NCBI GenBank assembly: GCA_963971575.1
Contig: OZ020625.1
Location: 29,487,753-29,551,752 of the forward strand
Source: Liopterus haemorrhoidalis
Taxonomy: Eukaryota; Arthropoda; Insecta; Coleoptera; Dytiscidae
Direction: 5' to 3'
DNA: 64,000 bases
The notes below the pieces were generated by a model that saw only the letters and a list, made by a program, of their open reading frames with translations, ran no database searches and had not been told where the DNA came from. The position numbers and the translations under genes are program-made. Positions 1-11,259 of this stretch are shown piece by piece (positions within the stretch are counted from its first letter, which is position 1; the number at the start of each line of letters is the position of its first letter).

Positions 1-136
1 TGTATTTTGTGTATTTTGTGTATTTTGTGTATTTTGTGTATTTTGTGTATTTTGTGTATTTTGTGTATTTTGTGTATTTTGTGTATTTTGTGTATTTTGT
101 GTATTTTGTGTATTTTGTGTATTTTGTGTATTTGTG
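1..136. repeat. 9-bp microsatellite (TGTATTTTG)n
   Basis: About 15 perfect tandem copies of the 9-mer TGTATTTTG, running from the left window edge into the adjoining hexanucleotide array. It lies in a GLDC intron upstream of the first visible exon. Reading frames across it are low-complexity artefacts. Confidence 0.95.
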
Positions 137-1512
137 TTTGTCTTTGTCTTTGTCTTTGTCTTTGTCTTTGTCTTTGTCTTTGTCTTTGTCTTTGTCTTTG
201 TCTTTGTCTTTGTCTTTGTCTTTGTCTTTGTCTTTGTCTTTGTCTTTGTCTTTGTCTTTGTCTTTGTCTTTGTCTTTGTCTTTGTCTTTGTCTTTGTCTT
301 TGTCTTTGTCTTTGTCTTTGTCTTTGTCTTTGTCTTTGTCTTTGTCTTTGTCTTTGTCTTTGTCTTTGTCTTTGTCTTTGTCTTTGTCTTTGTCTTTGTC
401 TTTGTCTTTGTCTTTGTCTTTGTCTTTGTCTTTGTCTTTGTCTTTGTCTTTGTCTTTGTCTTTGTCTTTGTCTTTGTCTTTGTCTTTGTCTTTGTCTTTG
501 TCTTTGTCTTTGTCTTTGTCTTTGTCTTTGTCTTTGTCTTTGTCTTTGTCTTTGTCTTTGTCTTTGTCTTTGTCTTTGTCTTTGTCTTTGTCTTTGTCTT
601 TGTCTTTGTCTTTGTCTTTGTCTTTGTCTTTGTCTTTGTCTTTGTCTTTGTCTTTGTCTTTGTCTTTGTCTTTGTCTTTGTCTTTGTCTTTGTCTTTGTC
701 TTTGTCTTTGTCTTTGTCTTTGTCTTTGTCTTTGTCTTTGTCTTTGTCTTTGTCTTTGTCTTTGTCTTTGTCTTTGTCTTTGTCTTTGTCTTTGTCTTTG
801 TCTTTGTCTTTGTCTTTGTCTTTGTCTTTGTCTTTGTCTTTGTCTTTGTCTTTGTCTTTGTCTTTGTCTTTGTCTTTGTCTTTGTCTTTGTCTTTGTCTT
901 TGTCTTTGTCTTTGTCTTTGTCTTTGTCTTTGTCTTTGTCTTTGTCTTTGTCTTTGTCTTTGTCTTTGTCTTTGTCTTTGTCTTTGTCTTTGTCTTTGTC
1001 TTTGTCTTTGTCTTTGTCTTTGTCTTTGTCTTTGTCTTTGTCTTTGTCTTTGTCTTTGTCTTTGTCTTTGTCTTTGTCTTTGTCTTTGTCTTTGTCTTTG
1101 TCTTTGTCTTTGTCTTTGTCTTTGTCTTTGTCTTTGTCTTTGTCTTTGTCTTTGTCTTTGTCTTTGTCTTTGTCTTTGTCTTTGTCTTTGTCTTTGTCTT
1201 TGTCTTTGTCTTTGTCTTTGTCTTTGTCTTTGTCTTTGTCTTTGTCTTTGTCTTTGTCTTTGTCTTTGTCTTTGTCTTTGTCTTTGTCTTTGTCTTTGTC
1301 TTTGTCTTTGTCTTTGTCTTTGTCTTTGTCTTTGTCTTTGTCTTTGTCTTTGTCTTTGTCTTTGTCTTTGTCTTTGTCTTTGTCTTTGTCTTTGTCTTTG
1401 TCTTTGTCTTTGTCTTTGTCTTTGTCTTTGTCTTTGTCTTTGTCTTTGTCTTTGTCTTTGTCTTTGTCTTTGTCTTTGTCTTTGTCTTTGTCTTTGTCTT
1501 TGTCTTTGTCTT
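137..1512. repeat. Perfect hexanucleotide microsatellite (TGTCTT)n, ~229 copies
   Basis: About 1.38 kb of uninterrupted TGTCTT units with no substitution that I could see. It ends about 170 bp before the GLDC exon at 1682, so it sits in the intron. The strand is a pure pyrimidine/G tract (T, C and G, no A). Long open frames (CL, LS and FV dipeptides) exist only because the period is a multiple of three. Confidence 0.97.
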
Positions 1513-1681
1513 CGGATGTGAGTTTTATTAATTTTACAGAATGCCGTTTGAGTTTTGGTTGTATGCTACTCTTTAAATGTTAGTTTTATTAATTTATCAG
1601 AACACTGTTTGAGTTTTGTTTGTATGCTACCTTTATGTTAATCATTTTAATAATTTAATTTTGTGTTTTCTTTTATTCTAG

Positions 1682-1884
1682 AGACGCATCAGGACATGAT
1701 GCTTATAGACTTGCTCTCCAAACTCGTGAGCAACATATCAGAAGAGATAAAGCTACTAGCAATATTTGCACTGCTCAGGCCCTTTTAGCCAACATGAGCG
1801 GCATGTTTGCTGTTTATCACGGCCCTAAGGGCCTTAAGGATATCGCTACGAGGGTTCATTATCAAACTTTACTTCTACATAAAG
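1682..1884 (+). CDS. GLDC: GLDC (glycine dehydrogenase, P-protein) exon, first in window
   Basis: Internal exon of the pyridoxal-phosphate glycine decarboxylase of the mitochondrial glycine cleavage system. It follows a TTCTAG acceptor and ends at a GTATAT donor. The first base completes a split codon, then come 67 codons reading [20 protein letters not shown] and continuing through the family-typical [19 protein letters not shown]. One base (G) is carried to the next exon. Joining all nine + strand exons (1682-1884, 7913-8313, 15916-16110, 17445-17636, 20092-20208, 20261-20406, 23063-23418, 25104-25357, 26442-26558) gives an intact frame of about 659 residues ending in a stop. This is the C-terminal two-thirds of a ~1,000-residue family. 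The N-terminus and mitochondrial presequence lie upstream of the window. Confidence 0.96.
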
Positions 1885-2487
1885 GTATATACAGAGTGTT
1901 CATAAATTATTGAAAAACTCAGGGTTTCAGTACACCTTCGGCGGACTTTACCCCTATTTTATAGGTGAATTTTATCCTTAAATGTAACCAATGCAATGAT
2001 AGAGAAATTTAAAATCATAAGAATACACTAAAGCTGCGTTCAGAGCTATTTAAATTAGTAAACTGTTTATTGTGCGTTGTGAATAAGTTAAGTAGATAGT
2101 TTTAACGTTTAAGGCAGTGTTTACAGCTAAGGATATTAGTTCGTTACGAATAGTGCGACATCTGTCTGTCTTTAAACAAACTACGGTAGCTTCGTAAAAT
2201 GTTTATTATCTATTACCTTTGTCCTAATTCTGCTTTCCAACGTTATTCCAAACTGTTGGTACCTTGTTAGAAACTTCATCCACGAACAAAGCTGTATATT
2301 AAGTTTTCAAATGAATTCAACGCTCATTTTTTTTAAATTAATAGTTTAATTGCAAAAATATTAAATACATTCTAACTATTGAAATATGTTCCATTTTTTT
2401 GATGACTTAAGCCTGGTTTATATTAACTCTATAACATAATGAATACGTATGGAACAATGGGTTTGACCCTTCAGAACAAAGAGAGTA
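1885..2487. other. GLDC intron start; relic repeat only
   Basis: No gene seen. Bases ~2030-2180 (AAGCTGCGTTCAGAGC, then CGTTACGAATAGTGCGACATC) resemble a dispersed element whose better copies lie at 58260-58814 and, partially, 18660-18838. Bases ~1890-1925 start like another dispersed end (ATACAGAGTGTTCATAAA). Confidence 0.5.
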
Positions 2488-2880
2488 CAGGCTATTCCAA
2501 AAGTTTAGACGAAACTAAATGAAAATTTCATTCTTTTAGATTCTCACCTGCATGGATTATTTCATTTTTCACGTTTGAAATGTCCAAATTTAAAATTCCA
2601 ACAATGAAACCATGGAAACGAATGACATATGTCAAAAATAATATACTTTTTTACATATTTTAATGACAAAAAAATAAATATATGGGAAATTTGTATTAAG
2701 AATGACACAAAAAATCAAAATATAAAGAAAATGACAATTTAAAGTGATATTAACCTTAACCAAAAAATGTTTATTGTAAGTATGATTTACAAAGCTTAAA
2801 CAAAACGGTCAAAAAGCAACATCCAAACGATGAAAGTTGATTGCAAAATCTAGTTCCGCCTAATCGTTTGGAATAGCCTA
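2488..2880. mobile_element. Mariner-type MITE (diverged copy of the CAGTCTGTTCC family)
   Basis: A ~393-bp non-coding element bounded by inverted ends CAGGCTATTCCAAAAG and CGTTTGGAATAGCCTA, flanked by TA on both sides (2486-2487 and 2881-2882). The interior shares GAAACCATGGAAACGAATGA with copies at 16882, 18841 and 28667. CAG-type ends with a TA target duplication fit the Tc1/mariner superfamily. No transposase is present. Confidence 0.8.
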
Positions 2881-2899
2881 TAGTGTAATTTTTATGCTT

Positions 2900-3100
2900 A
2901 TACCATGAGTTCAAAAAGAAATTACATATGAGTTGGCTATGGAAAAATGAAATAATGTCTACTCCAAGCTTTAGAATTAAATAACTGTTATCACTGTTGC
3001 TGTTGTTATAAGTTTATATTGTTATGTAAAGATTGCAGTAGACATTATTTTATTTTTCCATAGCCAACCCTTATGTAATTACTTTTTGAACTCATGGTAT
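2900..3100. mobile_element. Foldback MITE, 201 bp
   Basis: Near-perfect inverted arms of ~65 bp: ATACCATGAGTTCAAAAAG... at the left and ...CTTTTTGAACTCATGGTAT at the right, with a short AT-rich loop between. The element can fold into a long hairpin. No coding capacity; superfamily not resolved. Confidence 0.75.
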
Positions 3101-3502
3101 ATCTAGAGTATATCTTATAAACCAGCTTTATTTAATCTGTTGGGGAATTGGCAAAACCCCGTTACAAAAAAAGATGCGTCTGAGTCAATAGAGTCGATGA
3201 TTTTGGATCTCTTCCACTATTTTGTAATGCGTATCATGGAGGGGGGGGGGGTGATTTTGGCACAACTGGAACTGGTGGTAATCCGATGGGACTTTTGGTG
3301 AATACGCTGCATGAGGAAGAACCGCCAAGCTCTGGAAAAAATAACGTTTTTTAATTTTTTTGCAACATGTGACCGATGGTTATCGTGCTGCAGAATACAA
3401 TTGTAGTTCGTTAATTAAATTTAGTGTTTGTACCACAAAGAATAGCAATCATAAAATATTACGAAGCATAAAAAAATTACTGTCTTATTCCATAAGAAAG
3501 TT

Positions 3503-6500
3503 ATTGTAAATATCTTAAATATTTCCTTAGTATTTCAAATATTTTCCTGGTATTTCAAATATTTCCTTAGTAAATATCTAAAATATTTTCCTGGTATTTC
3601 AAATATTTCCTTAGTAAATATCTAAAATATTTCTCTAGTATTTCAAATATTTCCCTAGTATTTGAAATATTTTCCTGGTATTTCAAATATTTCCTTAATA
3701 AATATCTAAAATATTTCTCTAGTATTTCAAATATTTCCTTAGTATTTTAAATATTTTCGTAGTATTTTAAATATTTTCCTAGTATTTGAAATATTTTCCT
3801 AGTATTTGAAATATTTTCCTAGTATTTTAAATATTTTCCTAGTATTTGAAATATTTTCCTAGTATTTTAAATATTTTCATAGTATTTGAAATATTTTCCT
3901 AGTATTTGAAATATTTTCCTAGTATTTGAAATATTTTCCTAGTATTTCAAACATTTCCTTAGTAAATATCTAAAATATTTCTCTAGTATTTCAAATATTT
4001 TCCTGGTATTTCAAATATTTCCTTAGTAAATATCTAAAATATTTCCCTAGTATTTCAAATATTTCCTTAGTATTTTAAATATTTTCATAGTATTTGAAAT
4101 ATTTTCCTAATATTTGAAATAGTTTCCTAGTATTTGAAATATTTTCCTAGTATTTGAAATATTTTCCTAGTATTTGAAATATTTTCCTAGTATTTGAAAT
4201 ATTTTCCTAGTATTTGAAATATTTTCATAGTATTTGAAATATTTTCATAGTATTTGAAATATTTTCCTAGTATTTGAAATAGTTTCGTAGTATTTGAAAT
4301 ATTTTCCTAGTATTTGAAATATTTTCCTAGTATTTGAAATATTTTCCTAGTATTTGAAATATTTTCATAGTATTTGAAATATTTTCCTAGTATTTGAAAT
4401 ATTTTCCTAGTATTTGAAATATTTTCCTGGTATTTTTTGAAATATTTTCCTGGTATTTCAAACATTTCCTTAGTAAATATCTAAAATATTTCTCTAGTAT
4501 TTCAAATATTTCCTTAGTAAATATCTAAAATATTAAAGTAGTATTTCAAATATTTCCCTAGTATTTGAAATATTTTCCTGGTATTTCAAATATTTCCCTA
4601 GTATTTCAAATATTTTCCTGGTATTTCAAATATTTCCTTAATAAATATCTAAAATATTTCCCTAGTATTTCAAATATTACCCTAGTATTTTAAATATTTT
4701 CCTGGTATTTTAAATATTTCCTTAATAAATATCTAAAATATTTCCCTAGTATTTCAAATATTTTCCTGGTATTTCAAATATTTACTTAGCAAATATCTAA
4801 AATATTTCCCTAGTATTTCAAATATTTTCCTGGCATTTTAAATATTTCCTTAAGCAAATATCTAAAATATTTCCCTATTATTTTAAATATTTTCCTGGTA
4901 TTTTAAATATTTCCTTAGTAAATATCTAAAATATTTCCCTATTATTTCAAATATTTTCCTGGTATTTTAAATATTTCGTTAGTAAATATCTAAAATATTT
5001 CCCTATTATTTCAAATATTTTCCTGGTATTTTAAATATTTCCTTAGTAAATATCTAAAATATTTCCCTATTATTTCAAATATTTTCCTAGCATTTTAAAT
5101 ATTTCCTTAGTAAATATTTAAAATATTTCCCTAGTATTTCAAATATTTCCTTAGTAAATATCTAAAATATTACCTTAGTAAGTATCTAAAATATTTTCGT
5201 AGTATTTCAAATCTTTTCCTGGTATTTCAAATATTTCCTTACTAAATTCCTAAAATATTTCCTTAGTAAGTATCTAAAATATTACCTTAGTAAGTATCTA
5301 AAATATTTCCCTATTATTTCAAATCTTTTCCTGGTATTTTAAATATTTCCTTAGTAAATATCTAAAATATTTCCGTATTATTTCAAATATTTTCCTGGTA
5401 TTTTAAATATTTCGTTAGTAAATATCTAAAATATTTCCCTATTATTTCAAATATTTTCCTGGTATTTTAAATATTTCCTTAGTAAATATCTAAAATATTT
5501 CCCTATTATTTCAAATATTTTCCTAGCATTTTAAATATTTCCTTAATAAATATTTAAAATATTTCCCTAGTATTTCAAATATTTCCTTAGTAAATATCTA
5601 AAATATTACCTTAGTAAGTATCTAAAATATTTTCCTAGTATTTCAAATCTTTTCCTGGTATTTCAAATATTTCCTTACTAAATTCCTAAAATATTTTCTT
5701 AGTAAGTATCTAAAATATTACCTTAGTAAGTATCTAAAATATTTCCCTATTATTTCAAATCTTTTCCTGCTATTTCAAATATTTCCTTAATAAATATCTA
5801 AAATATTTCCTTAGTAAATATCTAAAATATTTCCTTAGTAAATATCTAAAATATTACCTTAGTAAGTATCTAAAGTATTTTCCTAGTATTTCAAATCCTT
5901 TCCTGGTATTTCAAATATTTCCTTACTAAATTCCTAAAATATTTCGTTAGTAAATATCTAAAATATTACCTTAGTAAGTATCTAAAATATTTCCCTATTA
6001 TTTAAAATATTTCCCTATTATTTCAAATCTTTTCCTGGTATCTAAAATATTTCCTTAGTAAATATCTAAAATATTTCCTTAGTAAATATCTAAAATATTT
6101 CCTTAGTAAATATCGAAAATATTTCCCTATTATTTCAAATATTTTCCTGGTATTTCAAATATTTCCTTAGTAAATATTTAAAATATTTCCTTAGTAAATA
6201 TTTAAAATATTTCCCGAGTAAAAATCTAAAATATTTCCCTATTATTTCAAATATTTTCGTGGTATTTCAAATATTTCCTTAATAAATATTTTAAATATTT
6301 CCCTAGTAAAAATCTAAAATATTTCCCTAGTATTTCAAATATTTTCCTGCTATTTCAAATATTTCCTTAATAAATATTTCAAATATTTCCCTAGTACATA
6401 TTTCAAACACTTTCCTATTATTTCAAATATTTCCCTATTATTTCAAATATTTATCTAGTATTTCAAATATTTCCCTAGTACTTCAAATATATCCTAGTAT

Positions 6501-6640
6501 TTCGAATGTTTCACTACTATATCAAATATTTTCCTAGAATATATTCGAAATATTTGCTAGTATTTCAAATATTTCCTTAGTACATATTTCAAATACATTG
6601 AAAGTATTTGAAATACAATATTATCAAATACATTTAAAGT
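3503..6640. repeat. AT-rich intronic satellite, ~20-bp units around AAATATTT
   Basis: About 3.1 kb of tandem units. The purest block (3780-4430) repeats AGTATTTGAAATATTTTCCT with a 20-bp period. Elsewhere longer composite units alternate a TCTAAAATATTTCC form with a TTTCAAATATTTTCCTGG form. Every unit is centred on the palindrome AAATATTT. It decays gradually at both ends. It lies in the GLDC intron between the exons at 1682 and 7913. The period is not a multiple of three and stops are abundant. Confidence 0.93.
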
Positions 6641-7319
6641 ATTTGAAATACATCATTATTAAATACTTTTTATCATGATGACTAATAGTATTTGTTATTT
6701 GAAATACTTTGATAGGTATTTGGTATTTGAAATACTTTTACTGAGTATTTGGCAGCTATGGCTAGAGATTACATAAATGCATGAATGTTCATGCATTCGA
6801 GAGTGAGATGATAAACATACGTCGAATACTAATAAGCAGAAAATTAAGGGCAGCTACGTCACAACGAGGTAATTTTAAAATGTTAAAGTAATTACGAAAT
6901 TTACAAAATTAAATATGCCAAAGTATAAAAACTGTGTAATATTTACACATTTTTTTTAAACAACTCTAGTTTTATTTCTTACCTAATTCCGTAGCTTGTA
7001 TAGTTTTTTTGTGCTCCAATTATTTCGGTTTGGTCCGGTGAATATGGTGCATGAGGAAGAACTACTCAGCTCTGGAAATAAATAATGTATTTAAAATCAT
7101 TGCGCTATATGTGACCAACAGTTGTCGTGCTGTAGAATGACTTACCTAGTTCCGTAGTTTGTAAATGTGCTCAAATCATTTTCGTTCGGTCCAGTGAATA
7201 AGGTGCATGAGGAAGAACTGCCCAGCTCTGGAAATAAATTACGTCTTTTAACCCTTTTGTGATATTTTCCCGATAGTCGTGCTGTAGAATAAATTACCTG
7301 GTTCTACAGCTTGTTAATA
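6641..7319. other. GLDC intron, no gene; short dispersed duplicates
   Basis: AT-rich intron sequence. Two stretches (about 7020-7110 and 7180-7280) repeat a segment also present at ~3285-3360, recognisable by GGTGCATGAGGAAGAACT followed by CAGCTCTGGAAATAAAT. I see no coding potential. Confidence 0.5.
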
Positions 7320-7570
7320 GACTATTATGGTCCTCGAAGTCCTTGAAGTCCTTGAAATCCTTGAAGTCCTTAATGATCCTTGAAGTCCTTAATGATCCTT
7401 GAAGTCCTTAATGATCCTTGAAGTCCCTAATGATCCTTGAAATCCTTAATGATATTTGAAGTCCTTAATGATATTTGAAGTCCTTAATGTAGCTTGAAAT
7501 CCTTAATGATGCTGGAAGTATTTAATGATATTTGAAGTCCTTAATGGTGCCTGAAGTCCTTAAAATTTGT
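7320..7570. repeat. Minisatellite, CCTTGAAGTCCTTAATGAT units
   Basis: About 13 degenerate tandem units of ~19 bp built on CTTGAAGTCCTTAATGATC, with variants ending in GATATTTGAAG. It lies in the GLDC intron just before a family R terminal fragment. Confidence 0.85.
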
Positions 7571-7571
7571 C

Positions 7572-7687
7572 TTTAAAATTTCAACTCTCTAAGTTTAGCC
7601 GTTTAGCTACAATTTTTACCGAACAGACAGACGATAAAATGACGGTATAAGGATTTTTTTGGTCATACCTACAAAACCCTAAAAAAG
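7572..7687 (-). mobile_element. Terminal fragment of dispersed family R
   Basis: On the - strand this reads TAGGGTTTTGTAGGTATGAC, then a CCTTATACCGTCATTTTATC segment, a single residual GTCTGTCTG block, and CGGTAAAAATTGTAGCTAAA. It matches the left ends of the longer copies at 44889, 53947 and the reverse copy ending at 57298. The rest of the element is missing. Confidence 0.8.
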
Positions 7688-7912
7688 GTTTTTAGAAATT
7701 ACTATAAGTTAGTTGTGAACACAAGTATCAAAATACATCAGAGCGTATTATAAAATGTCAAATGTAAACATAGTTTTATTTAGCGTTAACAATTGTTGTT
7801 ATTGTTAAAACAATTGTTAGTTAGTTAAAATTTTTAACGTACAGCAACGATGGCAATTTGCCTCAAAACAATTGGTTCCATCTTCTTTTCATTCTTCTAT
7901 TTTATATTTCAG

Positions 7913-8313
7913 GTTTGACATCCACAGGAAATAAAATCACAAATAATTATTTCTTCGACACATTAACAATTGAACCTAAATTAGAAATTTCTGAAATTAA
8001 AAGCAGAGCCGATTCAAAAAAAATTAATTTACGTTATAACGATAATGATACTATTGGACTTTCTTTGGACGAAACTGTAACAATGGAAGATGTAACAGAC
8101 TTGTTATATATTTTTGGTGTAGATAAAAATGCTGAAGATATTGCTAAAGAAGAATTTGAAGAGAAGAGCATCTTTAAATCGGAATTCAGAAGAACGAGTC
8201 CATTTTTAACTCATCCCGTTTTCAATTCATATCATTCTGAAACGAGACTTGTTAGGTATATGAAAATGCTGGAAAATAAAGATGTTAGCTTGGTGCATTC
8301 CATGATACCATTG
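7913..8313 (+). CDS. GLDC: GLDC exon 2 of window
   Basis: Acceptor ATTTCAG at 7912, donor GTAAG at 8314. The first two bases join the preceding G to make Gly, then the exon reads on in one frame for 134 codons. It covers the junction of the N- and C-terminal halves of the P-protein. Family-typical peptides are NNYFFDTLTI, GLSLDETVTMEDV, RTSPFLTHPVFNSYHSETR and ENKDVSLVHSMIPL. The apparent ATG at 7858 lies in the intron before the acceptor and is not a start. Confidence 0.96.
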
Positions 8314-8629
8314 GTAAGAAATTTGGCGGGCTACTGACCAGGCAGTTGCCGTCAAAAAAATACAGATCCTGGGCAAATTTAATCAAGTTTAAAGACTGTT
8401 TAACATTATACTTTTTACTACACTCCACAAGTCTGACTTTATTCAAACTTATAAAACTATTTTCTGTAGTATTAACGTCAGAGAGAGACACACAACACCT
8501 TCTTTTGGGGTAGACTATCTTACTGCCAACTTAACTATTTAATGCGATGGATAAAATTATGGTTTCAGTTTACATTTTTAAAATGATTACAAATTAACTA
8601 ATGTATAAATGTTTAATTTTTTTTCTAAA
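8314..8629. other. GLDC intron, featureless
   Basis: AT-rich intron 3' of the donor site. I see no gene, repeat or conserved site here. Confidence 0.5.
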
Positions 8630-10800
8630 TTAAGCAAGGTGTGATAATTCCAAAAATTTAAACCACAGGTCTCTATCTTTTACCATTTTTGAGATATGAA
8701 TTTTTGAAATTTTGAAAAATTTTCATATAATGTAATTTTGCTTTATGCTTTTTGACAAAAATTCCAATTAAATTTTTAGGCCCCAATTTTTTTGTAGACT
8801 AAATGAGTTATGTAAATTCTAAAAATTTTAACCGCAGGTCTCTATCAGTTACCGTTTTTGAGATATGAATTTATGAAATTTTTGAAAAATAAATGTATTT
8901 TTGTTTAGTGCTTTTTAACAAAAATGCCAGTTAAATTTTTAGGTGCCAATTTTTTGTATCCCAAAGAAGATGTAATAATTCAAAAATTTTAAACCGCAGG
9001 TCTCTATAACTTAACATTTTTGAGATATGAATTTTTAATATTTTGAAAAATTTTCAAATAATGCAATTTTGTTTAATGCTCTTTTACAAGATATCTAGTT
9101 AAATTTTTAGGTCCTATTTTTTTTTGTAGACTAAACAAGGTGTGAGAATTCCAAAAATTCAAACCAGAGGTCTCTATCTTTTACCATTTTTGAGATATGA
9201 ATTTTTGAAATTTTGAAAAATTTTCATATAATGTAATTTTGTTTAATGCTTTTTAACAAAAATTCCAGTTATATTTTTAGGTCCCATTTTTTTTTGTAGA
9301 CTAAACAAGGTGTGAGAATTCCAAAAATTCAAACCAGAGGTCTCTATCTTTTACCATTTTTGAGATATGAATTTTTGAAATTTTGAAAAATTTTCATATA
9401 ATGTAATTTTGTTTAATGCTTTTTAACAAAAATTCCAGTTATATTTTTAGGTCCCATTTTTTTTTGTAGACTAAACAAGGTGTGAGAATTCCAAAAATTC
9501 AAACCAGAGGTGTCTATCTTTTACCATTTTTGAGATATGAATTTTTGAAATTTTGAAAAATTTTCATATAATGTAATTTTGTTTAATGCTTTTTAACAAA
9601 AATTCCAGTTATATTTTTAGGCCCCATTTTTTTGTAGACTAAACAAGGTGTGAGAATTTCAAAAATTTAAACCACAGGTCTCTATCTCTTACTATTTTTG
9701 AGATATGAATTTTTTAAATTTTGAAAAATTCTCATATAATGTAATTTTGTTTAATGCTTTTTAAAAAAAAATCCAATTAAATTATTAGGCCCCAATTTTT
9801 TTATAGACTAAACAAGGTGTGAGAATTCCAAAAATTTAAACCACAGGTCTCTATCTTTTACCATTTTTGAGATATGAATTTTTGAAATTTTGAAAAATAT
9901 TCATATAATGTAATTTTGTTTAATGCTTTTTAACAAAAATTCCAGCAAAATTTTTAGGCCCTATTTTTTTGTAGACTAATCAAGGTGTGAGGATTCCAAA
10001 AATTCAAACCACAGGTCTCTATTTCTTACCTTTTTTGAGATATGAATTTTCTTAATTAAAAAAAAAAACAAAATTTTCCGAATAGTTTTAGTCATTACGG
10101 ACCAAACACAATATTCTTATAAACTAAACAAGATGTGAGAATTCCAAAAATTCAAACCTCAAGTCTCTATTTCTTACCTTTTTTGAGATATGAATTTTTT
10201 TAATTCCAGAAAAAACATAAATTTTCCGAATAGTTTTAGTCATTACGGACCAAACACAATATTCTTATAAACTAAACAAGATGTGAGAATTCCAAAAATT
10301 CAAACCTCAAGTCTCTATTTCTTACCTTTTTTGAGATATGAATTTTTTTAATTCCAGAAAAAACATAAATTTTCCGAATAGTTTTAGTCATTACGGACCA
10401 AACACAATATTCTTATAAACTAAACAAGATGTGAGAATTCCAAAAATTCAAACCTCAAGTCTCTATTTCTTACCATTTTTGAGATATGAATTTTTTTAAT
10501 TCCAGAAAAAACATAAATTTTCCGAATAGTTTTAGTCATTACGGACCAAACACAATATTCTTATAAACTAAACAAGGTGTGAGAATTCCAAAAATTCAAA
10601 CCTCAAGACTCTATTTCTTACCTTTTTTGAGATACGAATTTTTTTAATTCCAGAAAAAACATAAATTTTCCGAATAGTTTTAGGTCATTACGGACCAAAC
10701 ATTAAAACCACAATATTCTAATAAACTAAACAAGGTGTGAGAATTCCAAAAATTCAAACCACAGGTCTCTATCTCTTACCGTTTTGAAGTTACGATTTTT
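8630..10800. repeat. Satellite family S array, block 1 (148-170 bp units)
   Basis: Tandem units each carry the core AAACAAGGTGTGAGAATTCC, then CAAAAATTCAAACC, an A-GGTCTCTATC or CTCAAGTCTCTATTTC segment, TTACC and TTTTTGAGATATGAATTT. Copies at 9121, 9291 and 9461 are spaced exactly 170 bp and are nearly identical. A second subfamily around 10113-10680 is spaced 148 bp (10113, 10261, 10409). It fills the first part of the 7.6-kb GLDC intron. Non-coding. Confidence 0.93.
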
Positions 10801-10837
10801 TTAAATCAGACTAAATTTCAAAAATGTTTATATGAAT

Positions 10838-11225
10838 TTTTAGAATTAACCAGTGTTCTCACCTGTTAATGTAGGGAGTATTTTTCACTTAAACACCGAA
10901 TATAACCACGAAACACTACAATATACACAACTGCACAATTTGTAACCAACCATTACTGTAATTTTGAAAAACTTAGGACACTACGAACAAAATTTGATTT
11001 TTTGTCATGAACACAAAGACGCATATGTATTTCATAAGGTTATTCAACATTTTATCTAATTAATAAAGTCATAGCTGGATTTAGATAAGACATTAAATCT
11101 CTTTATATAACGAACAAAACTCATTAATATTTGTTGCGTATTTTTTTAAGCCAACCCGTGTAACCTTGACAATGTGTTGAAGGTCTAGAGTTCGAATCCC
11201 TGGATAAAATTTATATGGTACCGTT
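10838..11225. other. Non-satellite module in the array, with tRNA-like B box (copy 1)
   Basis: A ~390-bp segment unlike the satellite units, starting CAGTGTTCTCACCTGTTAAT and ending in a segment with TAGAGTTCGAATCCCTGG. That motif matches the tRNA T-arm / Pol III B-box consensus GGTTCGANTCC. A second copy is at 14066-14470. It could be a SINE-like or tRNA-derived insertion duplicated along with the array. No complete cloverleaf is claimed. Confidence 0.55.
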
Positions 11226-11259
11226 TTTATGATTTTTTAAAAATTCAACAAAGTTTCAA

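Noticed and set aside
7..1583. Three overlapping long open frames across the microsatellites
   Set aside because: They encode only CL, LS or FV dipeptides from a TGTCTT array whose period is a multiple of three. All lie in a GLDC intron.
7858..7912. ATG at 7858 as a gene start
   Set aside because: The bases to 7912 are intron ending in an ATTTCAG acceptor. Coding similarity to GLDC starts only at 7913.
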